A DNA stretch of 56,548 nt, taken from contig NZ_CALEFV010000019.1 of NCBI RefSeq assembly GCF_937877005.1, positions 1-56,548 of the forward strand, given 5' to 3'. A program made the position numbers and the translations under genes. Source of the stretch: an uncultured Fibrobacter sp. GTDB lineage: Bacteria > Fibrobacterota > Fibrobacteria > Fibrobacterales > Fibrobacteraceae. Under the pieces are notes generated by a model. The model was not told the DNA's origin. It saw only the letters and a program-made list of their open reading frames with translations, and ran no database searches. This document shows positions 47,903 through 56,548 of the stretch, piece after piece (positions within the stretch are counted from its first letter, which is position 1; every line of letters starts with the position of its first letter).

Positions 47903-50620
47903 TTACCTAATGGTCCAGGTCTGCTTGTTCACTTGCAGGATCTTTCTGCCCTGCACCTGAGCGGCAGCGTTACGCACATCGGCTTCGCTCACCGGGAGCC
48001 TGTGCTTCCACATCACGCGGCCCTGCATATCGAAGATTGCAGCCACGCCACGGTCAGCGAGGATGGCGCTCTGCCAGGAAGCCTTCGGAGCTGCGAGTAC
48101 GGGAACAATCGAATTCGGATCGTTGTCCACCACGAACGTGATTCTAGTAGAAGCGGAATCGGTAGCATCCTTGGCCCAAATAAGGAACGTGTAGGCTGTC
48201 TGGGGAGCGATTACAGCACCTTCAGCCGGAGTTATAATCAGGAGGCTATCTTCCATTTCCCATTTCAGGTCTTTGTCGATGCCTGCACCCGTCACGATGG
48301 AGAATGTCAGCAGATCACCATCGGGGTCGTAAAGGTACTGGTTCAGATTAACCGAGTCAACCCAGGCTGCTTCAAGGCCCACATAGCGTGTCGCAGTCTT
48401 GGCAACTGCGGCAGGCTTGTCCTCGACACAGCTAATCATCGCGGGAATCACCAGATCCGTAGAAGCGCCCTTGGTATCGGTTGCCGTCACGATTACATCG
48501 GCTTCACCGCAGACATTCTTTGCAGAATTAATGACAAGAACACCCGAAGAGAAGGTGGGGCGAAGCAGGCTGTCAGTACTACGAGCAGAGAAAGTCAACT
48601 TCGTGACCGCATCGGCATCGTCAGCAAACCAAGACTGCACTTCGCTCTTCTGGTACCTAACTGCAACCAGGAAGTCTTCCTTGAGTGCGGCCAGGCGGTC
48701 GCCCACCGTATCAAGGACACCTTCCACAATCTGCGGAGGCTGATTCTTGTATTCCACAGTCAATGACACTGTTGCAGGAGCGGAAGTATCACCCTCCGCA
48801 TTCACGATGAAGTATGTGAAGAAATCTTCGCCTTCAAAATGACCTGCATCGTAAGTGAAGGATCCATCTGTGGCCAGTTCCACGGTTCCCTGAGCGGCAT
48901 CATCAAGGAGGTACGCCTTGAGGACACTTGTTCCATCGGGGTTCTTATCATTAGCAAGAACTCCCTTCGCCTTAAGCACCTTGTTCAAGGTATCCTGAAC
49001 GACCTTATAGGAGTCTTCGACTGCAACCGGCTTATCCGCCACCGGATTGACCTTCACAAAGAACGCGACACTTGCCGTATCCTTGCCGTCTGCAGCGAAA
49101 AGACGCACCTTGGCAACACCATTTGCATCTGCAACGGACGAGATTTCAATTACATGGTTCAAACCTATCAAGCCGTATTCGGCCGAGACAACATCATCCG
49201 TCTTCACATTGACAGGAACGCTTGTCGAAACATAGTCTGGGTCGCTAAAGATAACGTTTTCCGTCGGGATTTTAACGACAAAGGCACCAAAGTCCTCATC
49301 CACTACAACCGTATCGCCAAGATTGCGTTCATCCGTTTCCACCATGATCAAGTCTTTGACTACCGTCACACCGATCGGGTCATCCACATTCGTAACGGTA
49401 ATAGTCACCGTAGCAATGTTACTTGTCTTGACTACATAGGAGGAATCGGAGGCACGAACAACTTCGGTCAAACTATAGGTAAACACATCCGTGCCAAAGA
49501 AGTTTTCCTCGGGGGTATAAGTAAATCCGCCCGTTTCCGCATCAAAGACCAGCTCACCATGAGCTGTCGTCTCAACCAGTTCCGGAGTAAACCCGTCGCG
49601 ATCGGCATCATAGTCGTTTTCGAGGAGGTTTCCCTTCAAAGACACCGTCAGCTTGGTTTCTTCCTTCGTCTCGTAGTGGTCATCCACAGCCACGGGAGCA
49701 TTTTCCCTATCAACGGTCTCCACGATCACACTATAGGAAGCAGACTTCTTGCTGGGGTCTGTTGCCGTGATCGTGACAGAGGCACTTCCCTGAGGATTGG
49801 GTCCCGTAATCAAGTTCAGGATCTTGGTCTTTGCATAAAGCGAATCAGCTAGCGTCACGATTCCGGCCTGTTCACCGATAATCCCAATCTTGTAGGTCAG
49901 ATCATCGCCGTCGCCATCAAAGAAAAGTTCCGTCAAGTCATACCTAAGCGTATCACCTTCATTCAGTGTCACCGTCGGATTGACCTCGGACTTATAGGGT
50001 TCCAACAGTTCCGGAGCGTAGGTAATGCAGGAATCCGCCAGCACGAAGCTCGAAATGTTCACGGTATTACTTAAAAGACCACCGGACGCCTTGGCATGAG
50101 TATTCTTGTAACTAATCTGGATTCCCAGCTGAGCGGCCGCGCTCCAGGCTACGGTCGACGAAGAAGTCCAGCCCTTCGTCAAGTCCTTAAAAGCGACAAA
50201 CACGGACTTAGGACTAGCAGCTGCATCAAGGTCCATGCCATAGTAATTATTATCCTTGATGGTGCTCTGCTTGAAATCCAGGCGGAACTTGGCATCCGCC
50301 GTATAGGTCATGCACACGCCCTTGTAGGCGGAAAGACTGACCGCGACATCAGAGCACTCCCAGTTCGCATTGCAGGACTGCTTCCAGCCAATACCATACC
50401 CGGCATAAGCGTCCTTGGTCGAAGATGCGACCGTGAAGTCCAGCACCTTGGCCTCGTTCACGTTCGTCGTATCTACAGAGGAGCCGATTTTATCGGCATA
50501 GGTAAAGGAGTAGGCCGTTCCAAAAGTAGCCTCTTCGGTTGTACTCCAAACGACAGCCGACGCGGCAGCGGCGTAGCAGGACAGGGCTCCGACCGCCAAA
50601 AGAGTTAATTTTTTTGCCAT
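47903..50620 (-). CDS. Secreted multi-domain protein with cadherin/VCBS-type repeats
   Basis: 905 residues. Signal peptide (about 1-22, ALSCYAAAASA). N-terminal ~200 residues resemble a carbohydrate-binding-type sandwich (YAGYGIGWKQSCNANWECSD) but no family is certain. Then at least five Ig/cadherin/VCBS-like domains, with refrains VAVDDHYETKEETKL, LLENDYDADRDG, FTYTPEENFFGTDVFTY and DSYKVVQDTLNKVLKAKGVL. The C-terminal ~70 residues (VAAIFDMQGRVMWKHRLPV) resemble the sorting tail of the 1920-residue protein. Likely exported to the cell surface and perhaps binds plant fibre. Ribosome binding site GAGG; TACATTTA box 27 nt upstream. Confidence 0.85.
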   Translation of the reverse strand: MAKKLTLLAVGALSCYAAAASAVVWSTTEEATFGTAYSFTYADKIGSSVDTTNVNEAKVLDFTVASSTKDAYAGYGIGWKQSCNANWECSDVAVSLSAYKGVCMTYTADAKFRLDFKQSTIKDNNYYGMDLDAAASPKSVFVAFKDLTKGWTSSSTVAWSAAAQLGIQISYKNTHAKASGGLLSNTVNISSFVLADSCITYAPELLEPYKSEVNPTVTLNEGDTLRYDLTELFFDGDGDDLTYKIGIIGEQAGIVTLADSLYAKTKILNLITGPNPQGSASVTITATDPSKKSASYSVIVETVDRENAPVAVDDHYETKEETKLTVSLKGNLLENDYDADRDGFTPELVETTAHGELVFDAETGGFTYTPEENFFGTDVFTYSLTEVVRASDSSYVVKTSNIATVTITVTNVDDPIGVTVVKDLIMVETDERNLGDTVVVDEDFGAFVVKIPTENVIFSDPDYVSTSVPVNVKTDDVVSAEYGLIGLNHVIEISSVADANGVAKVRLFAADGKDTASVAFFVKVNPVADKPVAVEDSYKVVQDTLNKVLKAKGVLANDKNPDGTSVLKAYLLDDAAQGTVELATDGSFTYDAGHFEGEDFFTYFIVNAEGDTSAPATVSLTVEYKNQPPQIVEGVLDTVGDRLAALKEDFLVAVRYQKSEVQSWFADDADAVTKLTFSARSTDSLLRPTFSSGVLVINSAKNVCGEADVIVTATDTKGASTDLVIPAMISCVEDKPAAVAKTATRYVGLEAAWVDSVNLNQYLYDPDGDLLTFSIVTGAGIDKDLKWEMEDSLLIITPAEGAVIAPQTAYTFLIWAKDATDSASTRITFVVDNDPNSIVPVLAAPKASWQSAILADRGVAAIFDMQGRVMWKHRLPVSEADVRNAAAQVQGRKILQVNKQTWTIR

Positions 50621-50719
50621 AAACGCCTCATTTTTCTAATAACCTTATAAATGTATCATTTTTTTATTATCGGCAATGAGCGCAAAATCCAAAAAAGGGG
50701 GAAAACACCCCAAAAATTG

Positions 50720-52510
50720 TCACCCACCGAGGGAATCTAGCTCTTCGTAGCGTTCGTAGGCTCTTTCAAGCTCGGCTTCACGATCGGAAATCTCCCCCTG
50801 CAGTTCTACAATCCGGGCTGCATTGGTATAAACTTCGGGCTTCGAAAGTTCCGTCTGACGTTCGGCGATTTCGGCTTCAAGCTTTTCAATTTTTTCGGGG
50901 AGAACCGCGTATTCGCGCTCCTCATTGTAACTTCTCTTTTTTTTCTTGACTGGGGATGTTGCAGATGTCGCTGCCGGAGCCTCTTTTTCGGCGGCAATAC
51001 GCGCCGCATTCGCGGCTTCCTTGTCGCGAACTTTCTTCTTCGCTTCGTAATCGCTGTAGCCTCCCACCGATTCAAACACATTTCCGCCATCCTCTATAGC
51101 GAGGATACTCGTCGCGAAGGAATCGAGGAAAGCACGGTCGTGGCTTACTACCAGTACCGTTCCCTTGTAGTCGACCAACAATTCCGCCAGAAGATCGAGC
51201 GTCTCCATATCCAAGTCATTCGTTGGTTCATCCATGACCAGGACATTGCTCGGATGGCTAAACAAACAGGCCAGTAACAAGCGGTTACGTTCTCCACCGC
51301 TCAGGGCGCTAATCGGTCCGCGTGCACGATCCGCCGAGAAAAGAAAGTCTTGCAAATAACTTAACACATGGCGTTTGACGCCATTCAAGGTAATGTAGGC
51401 CTGGCCATCGCCAATATTCTCAATAAGCGACTTGTCTTCGCGAAGCTGAGTCCGCATCTGATCGAAATAGGCTATCTGAAGATTCGCACCTAGGCGAATG
51501 TTCCCTTCCTCCGGCACAATTTCACCAAGAATCAATCTCAATAATGTCGTCTTTCCGGAACCGTTCGGTCCCACGATACCGATACGGTCCCCACGAGAAA
51601 CTTCGGTCGTCACATGGCTAATCAGGGGCGCACCATCGTAAGAGTAGCTTACATCGGTGAGCCGCGCAACCAGTCGTCCGGAACGCTCCGCCTCGGTAAT
51701 CTGCATATTCACGTTGCCCGTACGGCTGCGGCGGCTCGCGCGCTCTTCGCGCATCTTAATCAGAGCGCGCACGCGGCCCTCGTTGCGGGTTCGGCGAGCC
51801 TGAATTCCCTTACGGATCCACACTTCCTCCTCGGCAAGCCTCTTGTCGAACAGCTCGTTTGCCTTATCCTCTTCGGCAAGAGCCTGATCCCTGAACTGAA
51901 CAAACTTGTCATAGGGGAAATCCCAGCAGCGCAACCGACCGCGATCCAAATCAAAGATTCTGTTCGCGACACGGCGCACAAAGGCGCGGTCATGACTCAC
52001 GAACATCAAGGCACACGAAAGACGCGTAACTATTCCTTCAAGCCACTGGATAGCGGGAATATCCAGATGGTTCGTCGGTTCATCAAGCAAAAGCAAATCC
52101 GGCTCCGTGGCAAGCGCTCTAGCAAAAAGGACTCGCCTTTTCTGTCCGCCCGAAAGGTCATCGTACAAGGTCAAAGGATCAATCCCCGTCTTGCCAAGAA
52201 CCGCCTCGGCATGGGCATCGTGGTTTCCATCATGCACCACAAGCGACATGACAACATCGCGCACCGTTCCGTCCATGTGTGCGGGAATCTCCTGGATCAT
52301 CCGAGCCACCCGAAGACCAGACTTCTTGATGACCTCGCCCGATGCCTCCATTTCCCCCGTAAGCACCTTAAGTAAGGTACTCTTGCCGCAACCGTTGCGG
52401 CCAACTAGGCAAATCCGGTCAAGAGATTCTATATCAAAGCAGACATTATCAAGCAACGGAGCATTGGCTCCTATGCGCAAAAGAAGGTTCTGGGCAGAAA
52501 GAATCGGCAT
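50720..52510 (-). CDS. uup: ABC-F family ATPase, Uup-like
   Basis: 596 residues, cytoplasmic, two ABC domains and no membrane segment. First domain: Walker A GRNGCGKST, signature LSGGQKRR, Walker B LLLLDEPTNHLD. Linker helices (about 225-275). Second domain: GPNGSGKTT, LSGGERNR, VLVMDEPTNDLDMETLD. C-terminal extension with a Lys-rich stretch and a coiled coil (EKIEKLEAEIAERQTEL), typical of Uup/ABC-F proteins that act on ribosomes. Symbol by resemblance. Divergent from the barrel gene; the two frames meet at a CATATG. Confidence 0.9.
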   Translation of the reverse strand: MPILSAQNLLLRIGANAPLLDNVCFDIESLDRICLVGRNGCGKSTLLKVLTGEMEASGEVIKKSGLRVARMIQEIPAHMDGTVRDVVMSLVVHDGNHDAHAEAVLGKTGIDPLTLYDDLSGGQKRRVLFARALATEPDLLLLDEPTNHLDIPAIQWLEGIVTRLSCALMFVSHDRAFVRRVANRIFDLDRGRLRCWDFPYDKFVQFRDQALAEEDKANELFDKRLAEEEVWIRKGIQARRTRNEGRVRALIKMREERASRRSRTGNVNMQITEAERSGRLVARLTDVSYSYDGAPLISHVTTEVSRGDRIGIVGPNGSGKTTLLRLILGEIVPEEGNIRLGANLQIAYFDQMRTQLREDKSLIENIGDGQAYITLNGVKRHVLSYLQDFLFSADRARGPISALSGGERNRLLLACLFSHPSNVLVMDEPTNDLDMETLDLLAELLVDYKGTVLVVSHDRAFLDSFATSILAIEDGGNVFESVGGYSDYEAKKKVRDKEAANAARIAAEKEAPAATSATSPVKKKKRSYNEEREYAVLPEKIEKLEAEIAERQTELSKPEVYTNAARIVELQGEISDREAELERAYERYEELDSLGG

Positions 52511-52561
52511 ATGTCTATCGTCTTATTTTACAAAAAAATAAAAATTGTTATAATTAGGCAT

Positions 52562-53515
52562 ATGAAATTCGTTCCGACGTCGACACTTTTTTCATCGATC
52601 CTTCTCATAGGCGCCCTAGCAACCTCCAGCGCATTTGCGCAAGGCGTATTTGAGGGTTCCGGTGAAGTTAGCGACCCAAACTGCGTCGGTGATGGATGTG
52701 GCTACATTCCTGCAAACGAGGCCAATTCTAGCGAGACCTCCTCTACAGAATCCAACAATGCCGTCGTTGCCGACTCCAACGAAACGCAACTGGACTCCAC
52801 TGTCGCCACGGCCGATAGCATTGCTGCCAAGGACACAGCAAAGGCTGTCGTCAACATCGACGAAGAAGACGATGACAGGCCAAACTTCATAAACGAGAAC
52901 GCCGAAGAATATCGCGCCCGCAAGGAAGGTTTCTCCAGAGGCATTCAGTTCGGCATCCGTCTCGGAGGCGGCATCAGCACCCATTTCGGAAACGGATCCG
53001 AAAACTGGGACCTTGGCTACGAAGGAACTGGCGGTCTGATGGCCCAACTTCCGCTCGGCCCCTCCATCGGCGTTCTAACGGAACTTGATTTTACCTACCG
53101 TCACTATAGCTACGAAGAAAACGAACAATACGGTCACAACGAGGCAACCATCGACGAGTTCCTCTTCGAAATTCCCGTCATGGCACAGTACTATTTTGAC
53201 GAAGACGGCCTATTCGTCGCACTCGGCATGAACCTCGGTCTAAAAATGAGTGGCGAATCCGAATTCAAGCAGGAAATCAAGACCGACGAATACAAGGACA
53301 AAGACAAGCGGCCCAACACCCTGCCGACTGTCGGCGTAGAAATCGGCGGACTGTTCGACATCGGTTACACCATCAACCGATGGCTGATTGTCGACATAAG
53401 AGTTATACAAAATTTTACAAACCTGCTTGATCAGGACCTCATCGCAGAATCAGCGCTTACGCGCACCAAGCTCTACACAATGCACGTTACTGCCGGCATC
53501 ACCCTTCTGCTGTAA
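52562..53515 (+). CDS. Outer-membrane beta-barrel protein, paralog 1
   Basis: 317 residues from ATG 52562, which gives a proper signal peptide (FSSILLIGALATSSAFAQ); an ATG at 52511 would put 17 residues before it and lies in the divergent promoter. Acidic Ser/Thr/Asp linker (about 30-120), then a barrel of about 190 residues: FGIRLGGGISTHFG, LTELDFTYRHYSYEE, FVALGMNLGLKMSGESEF, GGLFDIGYTINRWLIVDIRV and a final hydrophobic strand (MHVTAGITLLL). TATAATTA ends 5 nt before the ATG. Aligns along its barrel with the next gene. Function unknown. Confidence 0.78.
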   Translation: MKFVPTSTLFSSILLIGALATSSAFAQGVFEGSGEVSDPNCVGDGCGYIPANEANSSETSSTESNNAVVADSNETQLDSTVATADSIAAKDTAKAVVNIDEEDDDRPNFINENAEEYRARKEGFSRGIQFGIRLGGGISTHFGNGSENWDLGYEGTGGLMAQLPLGPSIGVLTELDFTYRHYSYEENEQYGHNEATIDEFLFEIPVMAQYYFDEDGLFVALGMNLGLKMSGESEFKQEIKTDEYKDKDKRPNTLPTVGVEIGGLFDIGYTINRWLIVDIRVIQNFTNLLDQDLIAESALTRTKLYTMHVTAGITLLL

Positions 53516-53596
53516 AAAAAAATTTTCTACACCCTTTTTACACAGTGAATTTATTTTATAGGCGGGATTCACGTGTTCATTTATTATTATTAAACT

Positions 53597-54448
53597 ATGA
53601 ACTTTAAGAGATTGAGTGTAGTGTTGGCCACAGCTTTTGCCTTGGCCATGCCAGTAATGGCACAAGAGGCCTCCGAAGATGATGGAGAATGGGCAACCGC
53701 AGCAGATGCATCTTCCGGCAACGACGGTTCTTCTGAAAATGCAGCAGTCGAACCGGGTACATACGACGGTTCCACCGACAGCGAATTTGCAAACGATGAA
53801 GAATACGCCAGCGCCTACGCACGTTACAAGGCCGAGACGACTAAAAGGTCCGACATTAACCGCCAGCGTAACGAAGGTTTCGCCCGAGCAGTGCTCCTTG
53901 GCGTCCGCGCCCAAGCTGGCATAAACACCTTCTTCGGCGAAAACTCCGACGGCTGGAACACCGGTTTTCAGGTCGGTGGCGGTCTCATGCTCAAGATGAA
54001 TTTCATGCTAAAGAATTTGAGTCTCGTTCCCGAACTCACATTCAACTATAGGCACTATACTTACGAAATGGATATGGACATCTATACCAACGAGGGTAGC
54101 ATCGACATTTTCATTTTCGACATTCCTATCATTTTCCGCTACACCTTCGAAGACTACAACTTCTTCGTAGGCCTCGGCCTGAACATGGGGCTAAAGCTTA
54201 GCGGAACATCCGAATTCAAGAACGGTGCCGCCAGCGAGGCGCAGGACAATACCATTTCGACTTCCGGCATGGAAGTCGGCGGCGTATTCGACATCGGTTA
54301 CATGATTACTCGATGGGTCCATGTCGACCTGCGCGTCGTCCAGTGCTTCACGAGCCTTTCCAACAAGTCCCTGATGCGCGAAGACATTTTCCTCGAATCT
54401 TCGCTCAACACGTTCTACACGACTATCGGCGTAAGCTTCCTGTTCTAA
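53597..54448 (+). CDS. Outer-membrane beta-barrel protein, paralog 2
   Basis: 283 residues. Signal peptide (VVLATAFALAMPVMAQ), acidic linker (about 22-85), then the barrel: GVRAQAGINTFFGENSDGWN, LTFNYRHYTYEMD, FVGLGLNMGLKLSGTSEF, GGVFDIGYMITRWVHVDLRV and the C-terminal strand YTTIGVSFLF with terminal Phe. Clear tandem paralog of the previous gene (shared ENSD/GSENW, NYRHY, LGLNMGLKLSG, FDIGY blocks). The 81-base gap is AT-rich and may hold its own promoter (no terminator seen). Function unknown. Confidence 0.78.
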   Translation: MNFKRLSVVLATAFALAMPVMAQEASEDDGEWATAADASSGNDGSSENAAVEPGTYDGSTDSEFANDEEYASAYARYKAETTKRSDINRQRNEGFARAVLLGVRAQAGINTFFGENSDGWNTGFQVGGGLMLKMNFMLKNLSLVPELTFNYRHYTYEMDMDIYTNEGSIDIFIFDIPIIFRYTFEDYNFFVGLGLNMGLKLSGTSEFKNGAASEAQDNTISTSGMEVGGVFDIGYMITRWVHVDLRVVQCFTSLSNKSLMREDIFLESSLNTFYTTIGVSFLF

Positions 54449-54472
54449 TGGTCCAACGGTTATACAAAAAGA

Positions 54473-54497
54473 AGAACCCTCAAAGGGTTCTTTTTTT
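54473..54497. terminator. Intrinsic terminator between convergent genes
   Basis: AGAACCC-TCAAA-GGGTTCT (54473-54491) followed by seven T; the A-rich left side lets it work on the minus strand for the spermidine-synthase-like gene as well. Confidence 0.88.
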
Positions 54498-56548
54498 CTA
54501 TTCCTCCGCGTCTCCCTGAGGAGCACTTGCCTGCATCCTCCGGAGTTTCTGGATTTCGCGTTCGATCAGCCGTTTCTCGACGGCGAAGAAATCCTCGTTC
54601 TTCTGAATGGCATTCTTGTAGATGACATCGGCGAGTTCCGGTTCGCCCGCTAGGAGCGCAATCACGATACAGTTCCGCAGGAAGATATCACCCATTTCGC
54701 CAATCTCGTAACGATCAAAGAAGTCTGCAATCAGGAGAGACGATTGCTTGTATACGCCTTCCCGTGCCGCTTCCATGATGCCGAATTCCTCGGAAAAGCT
54801 TCTCGGAAGATGTCCTGCATTCACGGCTTCGCTAACCTTAATATAGACCTCGTCCGTATCGCGGGCTTCCATCGGAATGGAGCGAATCCACTCGATATAG
54901 TTCTCGCGGAACTTCTGGAAACCGACAGACGCTTCGAGTGCGGCGAGACGCGGATTTTCAGACTGGACGGAATCTACGACTGCCGAATCAGCTTGGACCA
55001 CCGTATCGGCAGCAGCCTCTTCTTCCAGTAGCTTCAAGAATGCAAGGACCGAAGTCTTCTTGAACTCGTCCCTCGGTTCGGCAAGCATCGCCTTCACTCG
55101 GGCTCCGCGACGAAGCGCATAATCCTCGGGATCAAGGTATTGCTGCCAGCACACTTCGCAGCTGTCAAACACCTGTACAATATGAGCTTCGGAATGCACG
55201 AAACGCGCTTCTTCGGCCTTATTATCGACCATCGGGATAAACAGGCTGTTAGGCTTAACGCCATCAAGGAGTGAGGCCACCATCTTGTTCGTGAAAAGGA
55301 AGTTCCTTTCGCCAAAGAATTCTGGATCTCGATGAATACGCTTGAATTCTGCCACTAACGCCGTATCCGTCGAGAAACGGCCTATACCCTTCTGCATCAC
55401 GGGCTGGTCGCTTGCAATCATGATGATATCCGGTTCATCGGTCGACTTGTACAGGCTCACATACGGGAACACCGTATCGAGCGCCTTCAGGATATTTAGG
55501 AACATCAGGTCGTTAAATTCGTAGGTCTGAATCCACTGCACCCAGAGTGCACCCGGCTTCATGTAGCGACGCATCTTGGCATAGAATTCATGCGCAAAAA
55601 GTCCCGCAACGCCACTGACCCACGGATTACTCGGCACGCTAATAATCATGTCGTACTTGCGGCGATTCGTGTGGAAGAATGTCGTTGCATCATCGATAAA
55701 GATATGGATACGCGGATCATCGTAACCGCGGTAGTTCCACGGGTAGAATCCCTTGGCGAGTGTCATCATGGCTTCTTCGATTTCGACGCAGTCGAAGTCC
55801 TTGAGCAAGGGGTCGGCAAGCAGGTAGTGCGCGCCCATGCCGCTCCCGAAGCCGACCATCGCGGCGTCGTAGGGTTCCGTCTTCACGGCCATGGGCATGA
55901 ACGCCGTTGCAGCCTGCGTGAGTTCGTCGCTCGAGATGGGAGCTTCGCGGTTCTTGCTCATGCTCGCGTCGGCCTTGCCGTTCGTCTTCACGTAATAATG
56001 CACCGGCGATTCGTGGAAACTGATGGTTGCCGTCTTTCCGTCGATGACCTGGATCTTTTCGTTGGGGTGCATGTTCTTGTAGCTGCGGAACACGCCCGAA
56101 GTGATGAGCGACGGGTCGAACTTCACGAACAGCGACGGGAGAATCATCACGCACACCATGATGTAGAACATGACGCTGTAGCGGAAGCGCCTGCGGTAAA
56201 CCACTAGAAGAATGAAGCCGATGGCGAAGTCGAGGAGCGCCGCCGTGACGAGGGCGCCTTTCAGCTGCAATAACGGGAGCAGCAGGAGTCCGCCGCCTGC
56301 CGAGCCGATGATGGAGCCGACCGTGTTCCAGCCGTAGACCTTGCCGATGGGCGCTTCGCTCTTGAAGGCGCGCGTGAGAATCAAGGTGATGAGCGGGAGC
56401 GTCATGCCTGCAAAGAAGCTGGTGGGTACCATCCACAGGAGCGAAAGTGCGTATTTAAAGAGGCTCCAGCAAACATAACCATCCGATGTCGGGTTGAAAA
56501 TCTGGTTCGCCTCGTTCATCATGCCCCAGAAGGGCTGGTGGAAATACA
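54498..56548 (-). CDS. Membrane spermidine-synthase-like protein, N-terminus missing
   Basis: The frame stays open to the window edge (residues before MMNEANQIF read YFHQPFWG), so the start is outside; the in-frame ATG at 56522 is probably internal. N-terminal part: several membrane helices (YALSLLWMVPTSFFAGMTLPL, GSIIGSAGGGLLLLPLL, AIGFILLVVYRRR). Then an aminopropyltransferase-like Rossmann domain: VGFGSGMGAHYLL, FDCVEIEEAMM, IFIDDATTFF, SVPSNPWVSGVAGLFAHEFY. C-terminal ~190 residues are helical, TPR-like. Such MFS-spermidine synthase fusions are common, but their real substrates are mostly unknown. Confidence 0.82.
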   Translation of the reverse strand, partial: YFHQPFWGMMNEANQIFNPTSDGYVCWSLFKYALSLLWMVPTSFFAGMTLPLITLILTRAFKSEAPIGKVYGWNTVGSIIGSAGGGLLLLPLLQLKGALVTAALLDFAIGFILLVVYRRRFRYSVMFYIMVCVMILPSLFVKFDPSLITSGVFRSYKNMHPNEKIQVIDGKTATISFHESPVHYYVKTNGKADASMSKNREAPISSDELTQAATAFMPMAVKTEPYDAAMVGFGSGMGAHYLLADPLLKDFDCVEIEEAMMTLAKGFYPWNYRGYDDPRIHIFIDDATTFFHTNRRKYDMIISVPSNPWVSGVAGLFAHEFYAKMRRYMKPGALWVQWIQTYEFNDLMFLNILKALDTVFPYVSLYKSTDEPDIIMIASDQPVMQKGIGRFSTDTALVAEFKRIHRDPEFFGERNFLFTNKMVASLLDGVKPNSLFIPMVDNKAEEARFVHSEAHIVQVFDSCEVCWQQYLDPEDYALRRGARVKAMLAEPRDEFKKTSVLAFLKLLEEEAAADTVVQADSAVVDSVQSENPRLAALEASVGFQKFRENYIEWIRSIPMEARDTDEVYIKVSEAVNAGHLPRSFSEEFGIMEAAREGVYKQSSLLIADFFDRYEIGEMGDIFLRNCIVIALLAGEPELADVIYKNAIQKNEDFFAVEKRLIEREIQKLRRMQASAPQGDAEE

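Noticed and set aside
1..56548. tRNA or rRNA genes, insertion sequences, prophage and plasmid origins
   Set aside because: No cloverleaf-like sequence with CCA end, no transposase, integrase or replication protein was found on either strand by eye; small RNAs could still be missed.

Overview
The window looks like a chromosomal segment of Fibrobacter (phylum Fibrobacterota), probably a fibre-degrading gut species. This is an inference from four things seen here: a FISUMP domain (a family named after Fibrobacter succinogenes); a GH16 glucanase whose sequence blocks are in the circularly permuted order known from the F. succinogenes lichenase; a type III glutamine synthetase; and giant secreted proteins ending in sorting-tail-like segments of the type IX secretion kind. 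Fermentation genes (pflB, ackA) fit an anaerobe. No rRNA, tRNA, CRISPR array, phage or insertion sequence was seen.

Layout. 1-2.4 kb: alaS, cut by the window edge. 2.7-5 kb: pflB. 5-6.1 kb: permuted GH16 lipoprotein. 6.3-8.5 kb: pilC-pilT. 8.6-14.6 kb: a thioredoxin lipoprotein, epmA, a FISUMP protein, a cysteine desulfurase with tcdA, and an AlgX/AlgJ-like SGNH protein. 14.7-18.3 kb: glnN and a divergent, degenerate sigma-54-type regulator, separated by a region with a perfect 20-bp palindrome. 18.3-24 kb: a 1920-residue repeat adhesin. 24.2-27.6 kb: an outer-membrane barrel, a lipoprotein and an RhlE-type helicase. 27.6-33.2 kb: a TonB2-type energy-transduction operon (DUF3450, TtpC-like, ExbB, ExbD, TonB, TPR). 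33.3-37.5 kb: a TonB-dependent receptor overlapping a partner lipoprotein. 37.6-41.3 kb: an ECF sigma factor, an anti-sigma factor and a secreted caspase-like protease with surface repeats. 41.4-56.5 kb: FKBP lipoprotein, a 74-residue small protein, folD, a small secreted protein, a SIR2-like protein, PAP2 and histidine phosphatases, ackA, a cadherin/VCBS-type secreted protein, an ABC-F ATPase, two paralogous outer-membrane barrels and a membrane-bound spermidine-synthase-like protein cut by the edge.

Most interesting. (1) The sigma/anti-sigma/caspase operon. A 29-bp inverted repeat (GTAACACTT-N11-AAGTGTTAC) lies just upstream of the sigma gene, and a near copy with identical internal spacing lies upstream of the TonB-dependent receptor, so the two loci may form one regulon. 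(2) Two families of short palindromic intergenic repeats occupy every one of the five gene junctions of the TonB2 operon and appear to supply Shine-Dalgarno sequences to downstream genes. (3) A recurrent TAnnTTTR box sits before many genes, in several cases only 5-8 nt from the start codon and without a Shine-Dalgarno sequence, suggesting a Bacteroidetes-like -7 element and very short leaders. (4) A perfect 13-bp-arm hairpin spans the glnN stop codon, and the gene end is duplicated downstream.

Start codons were moved inward from the longest possible reading frame where a signal peptide, a ribosome binding site or family length supported it; these cases are stated in the entries.
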